Source of the DNA: Phenylobacterium sp. J426
Lineage (GTDB): Bacteria > Pseudomonadota > Alphaproteobacteria > Caulobacterales > Caulobacteraceae
Assembly (NCBI RefSeq): GCF_024699945.1
Contig: NZ_JAJOMY010000001.1
Span: forward strand, 3,913,001 to 3,977,000
Direction: 5' to 3'
Length of the DNA: 64,000 bases
Every line of letters begins with the position of its first letter. The stretch's first letter is position 1. This document shows, piece by piece, positions 18,757 through 26,983 of the stretch. Both the position numbers and the translations under genes were made by a program. The notes beneath the pieces are model-generated. The model did not search any database. It saw nothing but the letters and a program-made list of their open reading frames with translations, and was not told the DNA's origin.

Positions 18757-19110
18757 TCATGCCGGCGACCGGGTCAGGGCGAGGACGACGATCCCGGCCA
18801 GCAGCAGGCCATAGCCCAGCCCGTGCAACGGCGTGAACGTCTCGCGGATCATCAGGGCCGAGCAAGCGCCGACGAGGACGATGGCGCCGGCGGTCGCCAC
18901 GGGGTGGGCGACATTGAGGGGCAGCCGGGTGACGGCCGCCGCATAGGCCAGGAAGGCCACGCCGTAGCTGATCGCCGCGAGCCACAGGCGGCCGTTTCCG
19001 ACCATCGCCAAGGGGTTGGAAAGGTCGAGGGGTCCCTCCGAGCTCAGCTTGACCAGCACGCTGGCGGCGGCGTTGGCGACGACGCCCACGAGGATCAGCA
19101 GCCAGGTCAT
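18757..19110 (-). CDS. small four-helix EamA/EmrE-like membrane transporter
   Basis: A 117-residue protein with about four hydrophobic helices (TWLLILVGVVANAAASVLVK; LWLAAISYGVAFLAYAAAV; HPVATAGAIVLVGACSALMI; GLGYGLLLAGIVVLALT). Size and pattern match the SMR/half-EamA class, which includes ArnE/ArnF, the flippase for undecaprenyl-phosphate aminoarabinose. Because it overlaps glycosyltransferase and sugar-modifying genes by 4 bp, I favour a lipid-linked sugar flippase over drug export. No conserved EmrE-type membrane glutamate is seen in the first helix, which also argues against a multidrug pump. Confidence 0.7.
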   Translation of the reverse strand: MTWLLILVGVVANAAASVLVKLSSEGPLDLSNPLAMVGNGRLWLAAISYGVAFLAYAAAVTRLPLNVAHPVATAGAIVLVGACSALMIRETFTPLHGLGYGLLLAGIVVLALTRSPA

Positions 19111-19913
19111 GCGCCCTCTCCATAGGCGGCTTGGGCGGCGGCCACGGCCCGCGCGACAGCCGCGAGGCCGTCGGGCTGGGTCGCCATCTCCACGGTCACC
19201 GTCAGGTCCGGCCGGAGCCGGCGAATGACTCCGCCGGCCCGGACGTGCGGCGCGCCGCCCTCGCCAAGGGTGACCAGCCCGGGCTCGCTGGCGTGGGCAT
19301 GGGCGAACAGGGGCGCATGAGCCGCGACGGTCGCCTCTACGTCCTCATCCTCCGCAGCCATCGTGCCGACGTCCAGCTGCAGCCGGATGGCCGGGTGATC
19401 CACCGCGCGCACCATGGCCGCAGCCTCGGCGGTCCGGACCATGAAGTTGCAGCCGTACATGGTCGGGTTGGCCTCGACGCAGACGACCACGTCGTGCCGC
19501 GCTGCGGCGTCGCCGAGCCGGCGGAAGAAGTCCACGGCGGTCCGCCGGACCTCTGTGTCCGCCAGGGCCCCGCGATCTCGCTGCTTCGGCGAACCGAACA
19601 CCAGCGCCCGCGCGCCCAGCCCTTGGCCGACACGGCACTGGGCGGCGAGACGCGCCAGCATCGTCCCGTCGTCCGAGAAGAGATTCAGGCCGGTGGTCCC
19701 GAACAGCAGGCCCTGCAGGCCGACGATCTGGAACCCGCGGTCCGCCCACCACCGGCGGACAGCCTGGACCTCGGCGCCGCTCGCCGCCGCAGGATCGGCA
19801 AAGTATTTGCCGGGGGCGACGTCGACGCAGGCGACGCCCGCCGCGGCCAGCAGCTCGGCCGCCGCAGGCTCGTCGGCGATATCCCACGCGATGTTGGAGA
19901 CCGAGAGGCGCAT
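19107..19913 (-). CDS. sugar phosphate isomerase/epimerase-like TIM-barrel protein (AP endonuclease 2 family)
   Basis: 268 residues with the xylose-isomerase-like TIM-barrel pattern: N-terminal SVSNIAWD, FQIVGLQGLLFGTTGLNLF, ALVFGSPKQRDRG, VVVCVEANPTMYGCNF (metal-ligand Glu), IRLQLDVGTM (Asp) and FAHAHASEPGLV (His). The likely metal ligands Glu, Asp, His and a final Glu (TVTVEMATQ) are all present, so catalysis is plausible. Its overlap with neighbours in a glycan operon suggests isomerisation or epimerisation of a sugar intermediate. Substrate unknown. Confidence 0.72.
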   Translation of the reverse strand: MRLSVSNIAWDIADEPAAAELLAAAGVACVDVAPGKYFADPAAASGAEVQAVRRWWADRGFQIVGLQGLLFGTTGLNLFSDDGTMLARLAAQCRVGQGLGARALVFGSPKQRDRGALADTEVRRTAVDFFRRLGDAAARHDVVVCVEANPTMYGCNFMVRTAEAAAMVRAVDHPAIRLQLDVGTMAAEDEDVEATVAAHAPLFAHAHASEPGLVTLGEGGAPHVRAGGVIRRLRPDLTVTVEMATQPDGLAAVARAVAAAQAAYGEGA

Positions 19914-20710
19914 CAGGCGCCCGTCGTCGCGTTTGGCGGCTGCGCCGGGGGCTCGGACTGGGCGTAGGCGCGAATGGCCAGCAGGCTGTCGCGCCTCGAA
20001 TATTGGTAGGCCCCTGCGCCGCCGAACAGGGCCGCGTGCCGGCTTTGCAGGTCATAGGCCGGGGGCGTGCGGCCTTCCACGCGATTGTCGAACGGCCGCC
20101 CGAAGCCGGCCTCGGCGACCTCGGCCACGGACACCGGTTCGGCCGTCAGGTGCAGCACCGTCAGCTCGGCCTCAAGCGCCGTCCGCAAGTCCGCCCACAG
20201 GTTCACCATCGGGTAGAACTGGTAGACGCCGCGCGCATCGATGGCCGAGAGGTTGTTGTCATTGCGCAGGTCGAAGATCGCGTTCTTCCGGAGGCCGGGG
20301 CCCACGAGGCCCGGCAGCCGCACGATCAGCGCGCCCGGAAACCGCCCCAGCACCCAGCGCTCCAGCCAGCGCCGATTGGCGCCGTAGGCGCCGGGGGCCT
20401 GGGCGTCGGGGTCGCTGTCCTCGTCGGCCCCGCGACTGTCGGCGAAGACATCCACCGTGCTGATCAGCACGACGCGTCGCGCCTGGACGTGGTCCAGATG
20501 CTCCGCCAGCCCCTGCAATCGCGCCCGATCGGCCTCGGGTTCGCGATCGGCGACCCACTTCTGAGCCGGCGCGCCGGCGCAGACGAGGAGCTCCGCCTCC
20601 AGGCCGCGAGCCTCGGCGATGTCCGTCGAGCGGAACCGCCGGTCGAACGGCCGCTGCCGCAGCAGGCTCTGGCCCACGAATCCGCTCCAGCCGACCAGGA
20701 CATCGGTCAT
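19913..20710 (-). CDS. NAD(P)-dependent SDR-type sugar-nucleotide reductase/epimerase-like protein
   Basis: 265 residues starting with a shortened Rossmann motif (VLVGWSGFVGQSLL). It has the SDR serine region VVLISTVDVFAD, YGANRRWLERW (the expected YxxxK reads YGANR, with Arg in place of Lys) and RLPGLVGPGLRKN, typical of nucleoside-diphosphate-sugar epimerases/dehydratases. Lys-to-Arg in the catalytic motif suggests altered or lost chemistry, or a binding role. It sits between the FAD oxidoreductase and the TIM-barrel protein with 4-bp and 1-bp overlaps, so translation is probably coupled. Confidence 0.65.
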   Translation of the reverse strand: MTDVLVGWSGFVGQSLLRQRPFDRRFRSTDIAEARGLEAELLVCAGAPAQKWVADREPEADRARLQGLAEHLDHVQARRVVLISTVDVFADSRGADEDSDPDAQAPGAYGANRRWLERWVLGRFPGALIVRLPGLVGPGLRKNAIFDLRNDNNLSAIDARGVYQFYPMVNLWADLRTALEAELTVLHLTAEPVSVAEVAEAGFGRPFDNRVEGRTPPAYDLQSRHAALFGGAGAYQYSRRDSLLAIRAYAQSEPPAQPPNATTGA

Positions 20711-21786
20711 GGCAGCGCCTCGCGATCGAGACGTTCGAGCACGTCGAAGACGTTGTCGATCTTGCCGCCCAGCACGCTGACGAGCCGCCCACCGGCGCCT
20801 CGACGCTCAAGCAGAATGGGCCGTCCGTCATCGCCCTCGTTGCGCGCCAGCACCGTCTTGACGGTGAACAGCGAGTCTTCGGGCTCGGCCTCGGCCATCA
20901 CCGGCACATAGCGCGCCGCGTCGCGCAGCATCCGGTCGACGCGGGTCTGCTTCTCATAGGCGTCCAGCACCGCGCGCGGGTCGCGCTGACCGCTCTCCGT
21001 CCAGCTCATGTGAGGCGTATAGCGGACGTGGCTCAGGGAATGCAGCCCGCGCGGCGGAAACGGCATGCAGGAGAAGAACGCTCCGTCCATCACGGTCACG
21101 CCCAGGCCGGCCAGGGCGGCGGGCGGGCGGATCAGCGCCAGTTCGGTCAGCTCGTGCTTCAGCGCCAGCGGCGGACCCGGGGCGAAGGCCTGGAGACGGC
21201 TGTAGGCGCAGTTGAACAGCAGGTCCGATCGATGCGCCTCGCCACGAACCGTCACAGCGACGCCGGCCTCATCCGCGGTGGCGGCCGTGACCTCGGCGTT
21301 GAGGCGCAGGTCCACGCCCGCGCCGACCAGCTGGCGCTCGCAGAGCGCCGCGAGCCGCTCGGCGTCGAAGGCGGCCTCCTCGGCAAGATAGGCGCGTGCG
21401 ACGGTGCGGGGATCGAACAGCCGGGCGATCTCGGGCGGGGCCGGCGTGAGCCCCGCTCCGATGTCGGCGCAGAACCGCTCTGTCTGCCGCGGGGTCACCT
21501 TCGAGTTGCGCGCGGCGAGGGCGTAGATGGCCTGAAAGCCGACGATCGCCTCGCGATACGCCGTCAGGAAGCGCGGATAGTTCACCCGGCTGCGATAGGC
21601 CGTCGTGAAGCTGCGCAGGTAGTGGTAGCCCGCGTGCACCCGCGCTTGATTGATGAAGGAGGCCCCGCCCAGCAGGCGCGGACCGGATTCGAACAGGCGC
21701 ACCTCCGCCAGACCGCGCACCGTCTTCAGGTAGGTTGCGATCGCGGCGCCGTAGAAGCCGCCGCCCACGACGATGGCGCGCGTCAT
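20707..21786 (-). CDS. FAD-dependent oxidoreductase (DAO fold) of the glycan operon
   Basis: 359 residues opening with the FAD dinucleotide motif AIVVGGGFYGAAIATYLK and an acidic residue at the end of strand 2 (VRLFESGPRLLGGASF). The ASFINQARVHAGYHY segment is typical of amino-acid- or polyol-oxidising DAO proteins. Other cores are LLFNCAYSRL and the C-terminal LVSVLGGKIDNVFDV. In this context it may oxidise a sugar or lipid-linked sugar hydroxyl. The substrate cannot be told from sequence. 4-bp ATGA overlaps with both neighbours place it firmly in the operon. Confidence 0.75.
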   Translation of the reverse strand: MTRAIVVGGGFYGAAIATYLKTVRGLAEVRLFESGPRLLGGASFINQARVHAGYHYLRSFTTAYRSRVNYPRFLTAYREAIVGFQAIYALAARNSKVTPRQTERFCADIGAGLTPAPPEIARLFDPRTVARAYLAEEAAFDAERLAALCERQLVGAGVDLRLNAEVTAATADEAGVAVTVRGEAHRSDLLFNCAYSRLQAFAPGPPLALKHELTELALIRPPAALAGLGVTVMDGAFFSCMPFPPRGLHSLSHVRYTPHMSWTESGQRDPRAVLDAYEKQTRVDRMLRDAARYVPVMAEAEPEDSLFTVKTVLARNEGDDGRPILLERRGAGGRLVSVLGGKIDNVFDVLERLDREALP

Positions 21787-22790
21787 CTGGCCCGCTTCAG
21801 CGCCGGCTTCCGGTCAGCCTCGACGTTCAGCCGGCTCCGGCGGGTCATCACCGTGCTCGTGTGCTCTCCCGCCAGGTAGTAGGACGGCCCCTCCAGCGTC
21901 CAGACCAGCATCTGGGCGACGTATTCCACGAGGATGAAGACCACGAGCGACAGCAGGAAGAACATGCCCGACTGTTGCAGCGACAGCGTCGTCCAACCCG
22001 GCATGACGTCGGCCTTGAAGAGCCGGATCAGGATCACGTAGCCCGAGTAGATGAGATTCAGGGTGGCCCCCGTGATCGCCAGGGCTGACGCGAGGCGGAG
22101 CGGAAGCATGGTCTGGGCGAACAGCAGGTTCAGGCCCCGCCTGGCCTTGGTCCGTAGCCCCGCCTGGTCCTTCGCCGCACGCGGCCCCGGATAGTCCAGG
22201 CTCGCCTTGGGGAAGCCGGCCAGCGCCGGCAGCGCGCGATAGCGGAGCGCCGGCTTCGGCTGTTCCATCAGGAAGCTGACCACGCGCTTGCTGATGATCC
22301 GGCAGCTTGCGCCTTCTGTGGCCAGATCGACCCCGACGAGCTTGCGGTAGGCGCCACGGAACAGGCGGTCGAGCAGCCGTTCCGGGCCGGACATGGGCTT
22401 GGGCGTGGTGTTTCGGATCGTGACGAGATCGACGCCTTCCGAAATCTTCTCAAGAGCTTGGGGCAGGAAGCTGAGATCTTCATTCAGAGGATCGAGCACG
22501 AGGACATAATCCCCCAGGGCGTTCTCGACGCCAGCCCAGACGGCGATCTCGAAGTCGACCTCGCGGATCAGCCGGTAGATCTGCAGGTTGGGCAGGCCGC
22601 CCTCGCCCACCAGGTCGGCGTATTCCCGGGCGGAGCCGTCGTCGGAGCCGTTGTCGACGACCACGACCTCGAAATCCTCTACGTGCGCCGAAAGCTCGAC
22701 GACGAGAGGTTCGATGAGCGCGCGCACGCGACCGGCCGCGTTTCGGAGCGGCACGACGACGGACAGCAGGATCGGATAAGGCTGCACCAA
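21783..22790 (-). CDS. GtrB/ArnC-like polyprenyl-phosphate glycosyltransferase
   Basis: 335 residues: an N-terminal GT-A domain (LSVVVPLRNAAGRVRALIEP, VVVVDNGSDDGS, DYVLVLDPLNED) followed by two membrane helices (ASALAITGATLNLIYSGYVI and MFFLLSLVVFILVEYVAQML) and a basic tail. This is the layout of enzymes that load a sugar onto undecaprenyl phosphate at the cytoplasmic face. The usual DxD metal site reads DPLNED, which is atypical. Start: TTG 22790 or GTG 22787, both behind GGAG; neither is strong. First gene of the overlapping glycan set. Confidence 0.78.
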   Translation of the reverse strand: MVQPYPILLSVVVPLRNAAGRVRALIEPLVVELSAHVEDFEVVVVDNGSDDGSAREYADLVGEGGLPNLQIYRLIREVDFEIAVWAGVENALGDYVLVLDPLNEDLSFLPQALEKISEGVDLVTIRNTTPKPMSGPERLLDRLFRGAYRKLVGVDLATEGASCRIISKRVVSFLMEQPKPALRYRALPALAGFPKASLDYPGPRAAKDQAGLRTKARRGLNLLFAQTMLPLRLASALAITGATLNLIYSGYVILIRLFKADVMPGWTTLSLQQSGMFFLLSLVVFILVEYVAQMLVWTLEGPSYYLAGEHTSTVMTRRSRLNVEADRKPALKRAR

Positions 22791-22860
22791 GGCCCACGAC
22801 TCCCCACGCGGCCTCCACGCATGCCGGGTCCCCAGGGGTTCGGCAAGTCCGGGCTTGGCC

Positions 22861-23280
22861 TCAGCGGACGGCCCGCGGGCCGACCGGGCGAGCGCGACTC
22901 GCCCGAAGCGCCTCGTCGTCGAGGTTCACAGGCCGTCCGTGGCGACGCTCGATGTCCTTCTGCAGCGCCTTCGCGGCCATGGCATGGCCCGGGAACAGGG
23001 TGTCCACGGCCCAGCCTGCGAGCGGTACGCTGGAGCTCGCCGTATCGACGCCCAGGTACAACGCCATCTTGACCAGCGTCGCCCGCGACGCGCCGGCCTG
23101 GATCGCCTCGGAGAACAACAGGGCTCCGGCGCCGACGGAGTAGGCGGTCCCGGCCACCGGCACCCAGGCGAGGACACCATCGATGCCGATGCCGAAGGGG
23201 CCTATGCCGAGCATCCGGTCCGAGAGCACTCGGATCCGCTCGGCGCGGCGCCAGGCGGTGTGGGCGCGGTTCTCCTCCAT
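22861..23280 (-). CDS. DUF4112-family small membrane protein
   Basis: 139 residues matching the DUF4112 pattern: RIRVLSDRMLGIGPFGIGID, DGVLAWVPVAGTAYSVGAGA and a second hydrophobic stretch (VPLAGWAVDTLFPGHAMAAK) followed by basic residues. The role of the family is unknown. It lies 41 bp after tipN and 70 bp before the first glycan gene on the same strand, so it may be co-transcribed with either. ATG 23280 is the natural start. Confidence 0.75.
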   Translation of the reverse strand: MEENRAHTAWRRAERIRVLSDRMLGIGPFGIGIDGVLAWVPVAGTAYSVGAGALLFSEAIQAGASRATLVKMALYLGVDTASSSVPLAGWAVDTLFPGHAMAAKALQKDIERRHGRPVNLDDEALRASRARPVGPRAVR

Positions 23281-23321
23281 GTCCGACTAACCGGCCGCCC
23301 CGGCCCAGGTTCCCAAGGCCC

Positions 23322-25997
23322 CTAGAGCATCCCGCCAGCGGCGGCGTCGAGCAGCAGGTAGAGCCGTCCGGGCTCGCCCGCGAGCAGCTCGGCCATCAGG
23401 AAGCCCTGAGGATCGCGAACCACGGCGTCGTCGATGAGGGTCTTGTAGCGGCGCAGATAGATCTCCGTCTGCCGCTTGACCGCCTCGTCCGTGAACAGCC
23501 GTCGCGCGATGCGGCGGGTCGCGGCCGGCGCAAGCTTTTTCACCACCTGCCGCGCGCCGTCCTCGTCGCCCGTCTGCACCGCGGCGGCGATCTCCTCGAT
23601 GCGGCCCTTGGGCAGCAGCTTGGCGGGGTCGACCCCCATCCGCGCAAGCTCGGCCGAAAGCGCAGTCTCCAGGCGTTCCCCCTCGCCTTCGGAGCCGTCC
23701 AGCGACGCCAGCAGGTCCTTCCAGGTCCAGGTTTCCCCCTCGGGCGGCGCCTCGTCGTCCTCCTCGTCGTCCGAGGCGCCCGCGGCGGCCACGGCGTCCG
23801 GCGCGGGGCCGCCAGCCGCGGCGAACACCGCCTGGAACTCACGGTCCGTGGCCGTCGGCGTCAGCTTCAACCGGGCGCGAAGGCCGAGCTGCTGGGCCAG
23901 CACGCCGCCCGGCGCGGCGGCTTCGGGCGTCGCGGGCGGCGCCTCCACCTGCACAGGCGCATCAAGTTCCAGCGGCTCGTCGCCTTCGACCATCGCCGCG
24001 ATCGGCCCCGGCTCAACCGGTGCGGGCGGCTCGGCCAACGGTGGCGGCGGGGCGCGCCGCGGGGCCGGCTTGATCGGGGACGGAGCGGCCGCGGTCAGCG
24101 GAGCGGGCGCCGAGGCGACCGTGCCCATCAGGCGCACGGCTTCGGACAGCATCTCGAAGTTCCGGCGCACGCGGTCCTGGAACGCGGCGTCGATGGCCTG
24201 CGCCTCTTCCGCCGTGCGGCGGGCCTGCTCCATCAGTTCGTCCATCCCGTGAGCCACGGCGGCCTTGACCTGTTCGGCCTGGCCACGAGCGGCCGCCGGA
24301 AGGCGAGAAGCGCGCTGCTCCAGTTCGCCGAGCATGGCGGCCAGCTCGTCCAGCGTGGCGCGAGCGGCGACAGCGCCCTCCTCCAGCTTCCGCGCCGTGG
24401 CGGCGCCGGCCTCTTCGACCATCTTCGACGATTGTTCGACGAGCGCGCGAGCTTCCTCGAGACGGGCTTCGAAGACCTGGTTGGCCTTCTGGCCGGCGGT
24501 GAACGCGGCTTCGGAAAGCTGATCCACCTGCTCGCGCGCGGTCGTGGCATGGCGGGCGGCGGCCTCGCGGGTCTCCTCGGCGGCGGCGGCCAGCGCGTCG
24601 ATCGCGGCGCGCGTCTGAGCCTCCAGCTTCGCGCGTTGGTCCGCGGCGGCGGCGGAGACCGCCTCGAGCGCGTGCAGCGTCGACTGGCCGAACTCCTCGC
24701 GTTCGGCCTTGGCGGTCTCGGCCAGGTCGCGGAACTGGAGGGCCGCGTCGGCCATCAGCTGGCGCAGCGCCTCGCCGCCCTTGGTCGCCCGGTCGCTCAT
24801 TTCCGCGGCCGACAGTCGGGCCTGGCCGATGAATTCCGACAGCCGCGCGGCATGAGCCTCGGCCTCGCTCGAGAAGCCCTCGTGGTCGGCCCGCAGTGCG
24901 GCGGCCAGGGTGATCAGGGCGGCGCGCTGTTCGGAAAGACCGGACTCGACGGCCCGGGCCTGCTCGGCGACGCCCACGCCGGCCGTCTCCAGGCGGGCGA
25001 TATGCCGGGTCAGGTCCTCGCCGGCGGTTCGCGCCGCGTCGCTGGCCTCGCCCGCGGCGGCGGCCAGGTCGGCGGCGCGGGCGGCCAGGGCGGTCTCGGC
25101 TTCGCGGATCTGCGTCTCGGCCAGGCCAGCCGCATCGGCGACCATCTTGGCCTGCTGGGTGATGGCGTCCGCCACCCGGGTGGCCTGGCCGTCCAGCGTG
25201 CGGGCCAGTTCGCCCATCTCGGTGCGTTCGCGGCCCAGCGTGCCCGCCAGGTCGTGGGCGGTGCGGACCGACTGGGCCGTCGCCCCCGCCAGTTGCTCGG
25301 TCTCCAGCGCGAGCGCGTCGCGCAGCGCCAGCAGGGTCTCGCGCGCATCCTCGGCCGCGGCGCCGGCGCGGGCGATCTCGTCCCGAACGGACTGCGCCAC
25401 GTGCCCGGCGCGGGCGGCGGCGACCACGGCTGGGCTCAGCATGTCCTCGGCCATCGCCTTGGCGCGGCGCGCTTCGAAGGCGAGCTTCTGCCCCTGGCGG
25501 ATCATGAAGGCCGCGGCCCAAACGAACGCGGCGGGACCGATGGCCAGCAGGGCGAACACCGCGAGCGCAAAACCGTCATTCTGCAGCGGCGCCACCCCGC
25601 CGCGATAGCCCACCGCAAAGGCGATGGGCGCGAGCGCCCAAAGCACGGACACCGCGACGGCGGCCACCCAGATCGGCCAGCCCGACGGCGGCGTCAGCTC
25701 ATCCATGACCGAGGGCTGATACCCGGGCTCCGGCTGGAACTCCGGGCGCGGCGCGGGCGTGCGGGCCCCGTGGGTGGCGACCGCCGAGGCCCCTGGCGGC
25801 GGCTGGAGAGGCGGCGCAGGCTGGGGCTGGGGCTGGGGCTGGGGCTGGGGCTGGGTCTCGGCCCAGGGCTCGGACTTGGGCGCAGCGAACGCGCCGCCCG
25901 AAGGCTCGACCTCGGACATGGCCTCGGACAGGGGCGCTGTCTCGAGCCCGGGCTGGGCGCCAAAATCCACCGGTTGTCGCCGCTTCGGAAACTTCAT
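23322..25997 (-). CDS. tipN: TipN-like polar coiled-coil protein
   Basis: 891 residues. N-terminal Pro-rich cytoplasmic segment with a (PQ)n tract near residues 49-60, two membrane helices (about 108-130 and 143-167), then several hundred residues of Ala/Glu/Arg-rich coiled coil, a Pro/Ala linker with an acidic run (DDEEDDE) and a conserved-looking helical C-terminus (TRRIARRLFTDEAVKRQTEIY). Length and plan match Caulobacter TipN, the new-pole landmark that orients flagellum placement and the ParA/ParB segregation machinery. The alanine-rich coiled coil alone would not prove orthology; the two N-terminal helices plus length do most of the work. Confidence 0.72.
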   Translation of the reverse strand: MKFPKRRQPVDFGAQPGLETAPLSEAMSEVEPSGGAFAAPKSEPWAETQPQPQPQPQPQPAPPLQPPPGASAVATHGARTPAPRPEFQPEPGYQPSVMDELTPPSGWPIWVAAVAVSVLWALAPIAFAVGYRGGVAPLQNDGFALAVFALLAIGPAAFVWAAAFMIRQGQKLAFEARRAKAMAEDMLSPAVVAAARAGHVAQSVRDEIARAGAAAEDARETLLALRDALALETEQLAGATAQSVRTAHDLAGTLGRERTEMGELARTLDGQATRVADAITQQAKMVADAAGLAETQIREAETALAARAADLAAAAGEASDAARTAGEDLTRHIARLETAGVGVAEQARAVESGLSEQRAALITLAAALRADHEGFSSEAEAHAARLSEFIGQARLSAAEMSDRATKGGEALRQLMADAALQFRDLAETAKAEREEFGQSTLHALEAVSAAAADQRAKLEAQTRAAIDALAAAAEETREAAARHATTAREQVDQLSEAAFTAGQKANQVFEARLEEARALVEQSSKMVEEAGAATARKLEEGAVAARATLDELAAMLGELEQRASRLPAAARGQAEQVKAAVAHGMDELMEQARRTAEEAQAIDAAFQDRVRRNFEMLSEAVRLMGTVASAPAPLTAAAPSPIKPAPRRAPPPPLAEPPAPVEPGPIAAMVEGDEPLELDAPVQVEAPPATPEAAAPGGVLAQQLGLRARLKLTPTATDREFQAVFAAAGGPAPDAVAAAGASDDEEDDEAPPEGETWTWKDLLASLDGSEGEGERLETALSAELARMGVDPAKLLPKGRIEEIAAAVQTGDEDGARQVVKKLAPAATRRIARRLFTDEAVKRQTEIYLRRYKTLIDDAVVRDPQGFLMAELLAGEPGRLYLLLDAAAGGML
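25821..25856. repeat. hexanucleotide microsatellite coding for a Pro-Gln tract
   Basis: Five perfect CTGGGG units and one CTGGGT in direct tandem on the plus strand, encoding alternating Pro and Gln in the TipN-like protein. Unit gain or loss keeps the frame, so the length of the tract could vary without breaking the gene. Confidence 0.85.
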
Positions 25998-26115
25998 GCG
26001 CGGCCGTCCCCTTCCCCACTAAGCCGGGGAAGGATTACTCGGCTGGCGGGCGGACGCAAACAGCCGCCGCGAATCGCCGGGTCAGCGGGTCGGATTGTCG
26101 CGGAACGAAAGGGCC

Positions 26116-26337
26116 TCAGGCCCGGACGACCATCGGCTTGCGCTGGTCGGGACAGTCGGCGACCGCCTTGTCGGAGATCTTCTGGCTCTTGCGGGGCGAA
26201 CGGGCGACGACGCGCTGCTCCACCGGGGCCGCGGGCCGCTCGACGATCGGGGCGTCGAGGGTCACGCCGAAATGCGAGAAGGCGACGGCGGACGAATGCA
26301 CGACCACCGCGGCCACAACTTCCGTCAATGTCGCCAT
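26116..26337 (-). CDS. small hypothetical protein (73 aa)
   Basis: ATG 26337 follows GAGAGG by 4 bp, a good ribosome site, which supports translation. The protein starts with an uncharged stretch (TLTEVVAAVVVHSSAVAFSHF), too weak for a clear membrane helix, and ends with a basic tail (RVVARSPRKSQKISDK). No family recognised. Confidence 0.5.
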   Translation of the reverse strand: MATLTEVVAAVVVHSSAVAFSHFGVTLDAPIVERPAAPVEQRVVARSPRKSQKISDKAVADCPDQRKPMVVRA

Positions 26338-26445
26338 CGGCCCTCTCCCGATCCCAGCGCGACTCCGCCGAGCGGTGTTATACGTGAGTGGAAGCTGCGC
26401 CGCACGGGGGCCGGTTCCTTAAATTTCCGCAATGTTGCCGCGCGG

Positions 26446-26983
26446 TCAGGCGGCCCTGAACGTCGCGCCCTCGTGCGACAGCAGCCAGGTCTTCCGTGGC
26501 AGGCCGCCGCCGTAGCCGGTCAGCGAACCGTCGGACCCGATCACCCGATGGCAGGGCACCACCACCGCGACCGGGTTGGAGCCGTTGGCGAGCCCGACCG
26601 CTCGCACCGCGGTGGGCCTGCCGATCGCCTGGGCGAGCCTGGCATAGGTCCAGGTCTCGCCCGCCGGGATGTCGCAAAGCGCCGCCCAGACCTTGCGCTG
26701 GAAGTCGGTTCCCGCGCCGTGCCAAGGCACCTCGGCGAGCGCTGCGACGTCGCCCGCGAAGTACCGCTCGAGCGCGAAGCGCGCGGGGCTGCGCCCCTCC
26801 CTCAGGGCGGCCTTCGGATAGCGGCGGGCGATCCAGGCCCGCATGCGATCCTCGTAGTCGGTCCAGTTGAACGCGCGGAGCACGCCGGCCTCATCGGTGA
26901 CCACCATCGCCACGCCGATGGGGGGTCTCGATGCGGTCGAGGGTCAAGGTTTCAGGCTGCGGCGCGGCGGTCGACTTTGGCAT
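26446..26983 (-). CDS. ogt: methylated-DNA--protein-cysteine methyltransferase (Ogt type), frameshifted
   Basis: Suicide repair protein that moves the methyl group from O6-methylguanine to its own cysteine. The active site NPVAVVVPCHRVIGSDG and the recognition segment GETWTYARLAQAIGRPTAVRAVG are intact. The true N-terminus is in another frame: ATG 26983 gives MPKSTAAPQPETLTLDRIETP, and removing one base from the G6 run 26920-26925 continues it as IGVAMVVTDEAG. As sequenced, only an internal ATG at 26913 is left. The corrected start lies inside the 3' end of the Ada/AlkA gene (32-bp overlap), as expected for a translationally coupled repair pair. Confidence 0.85.
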
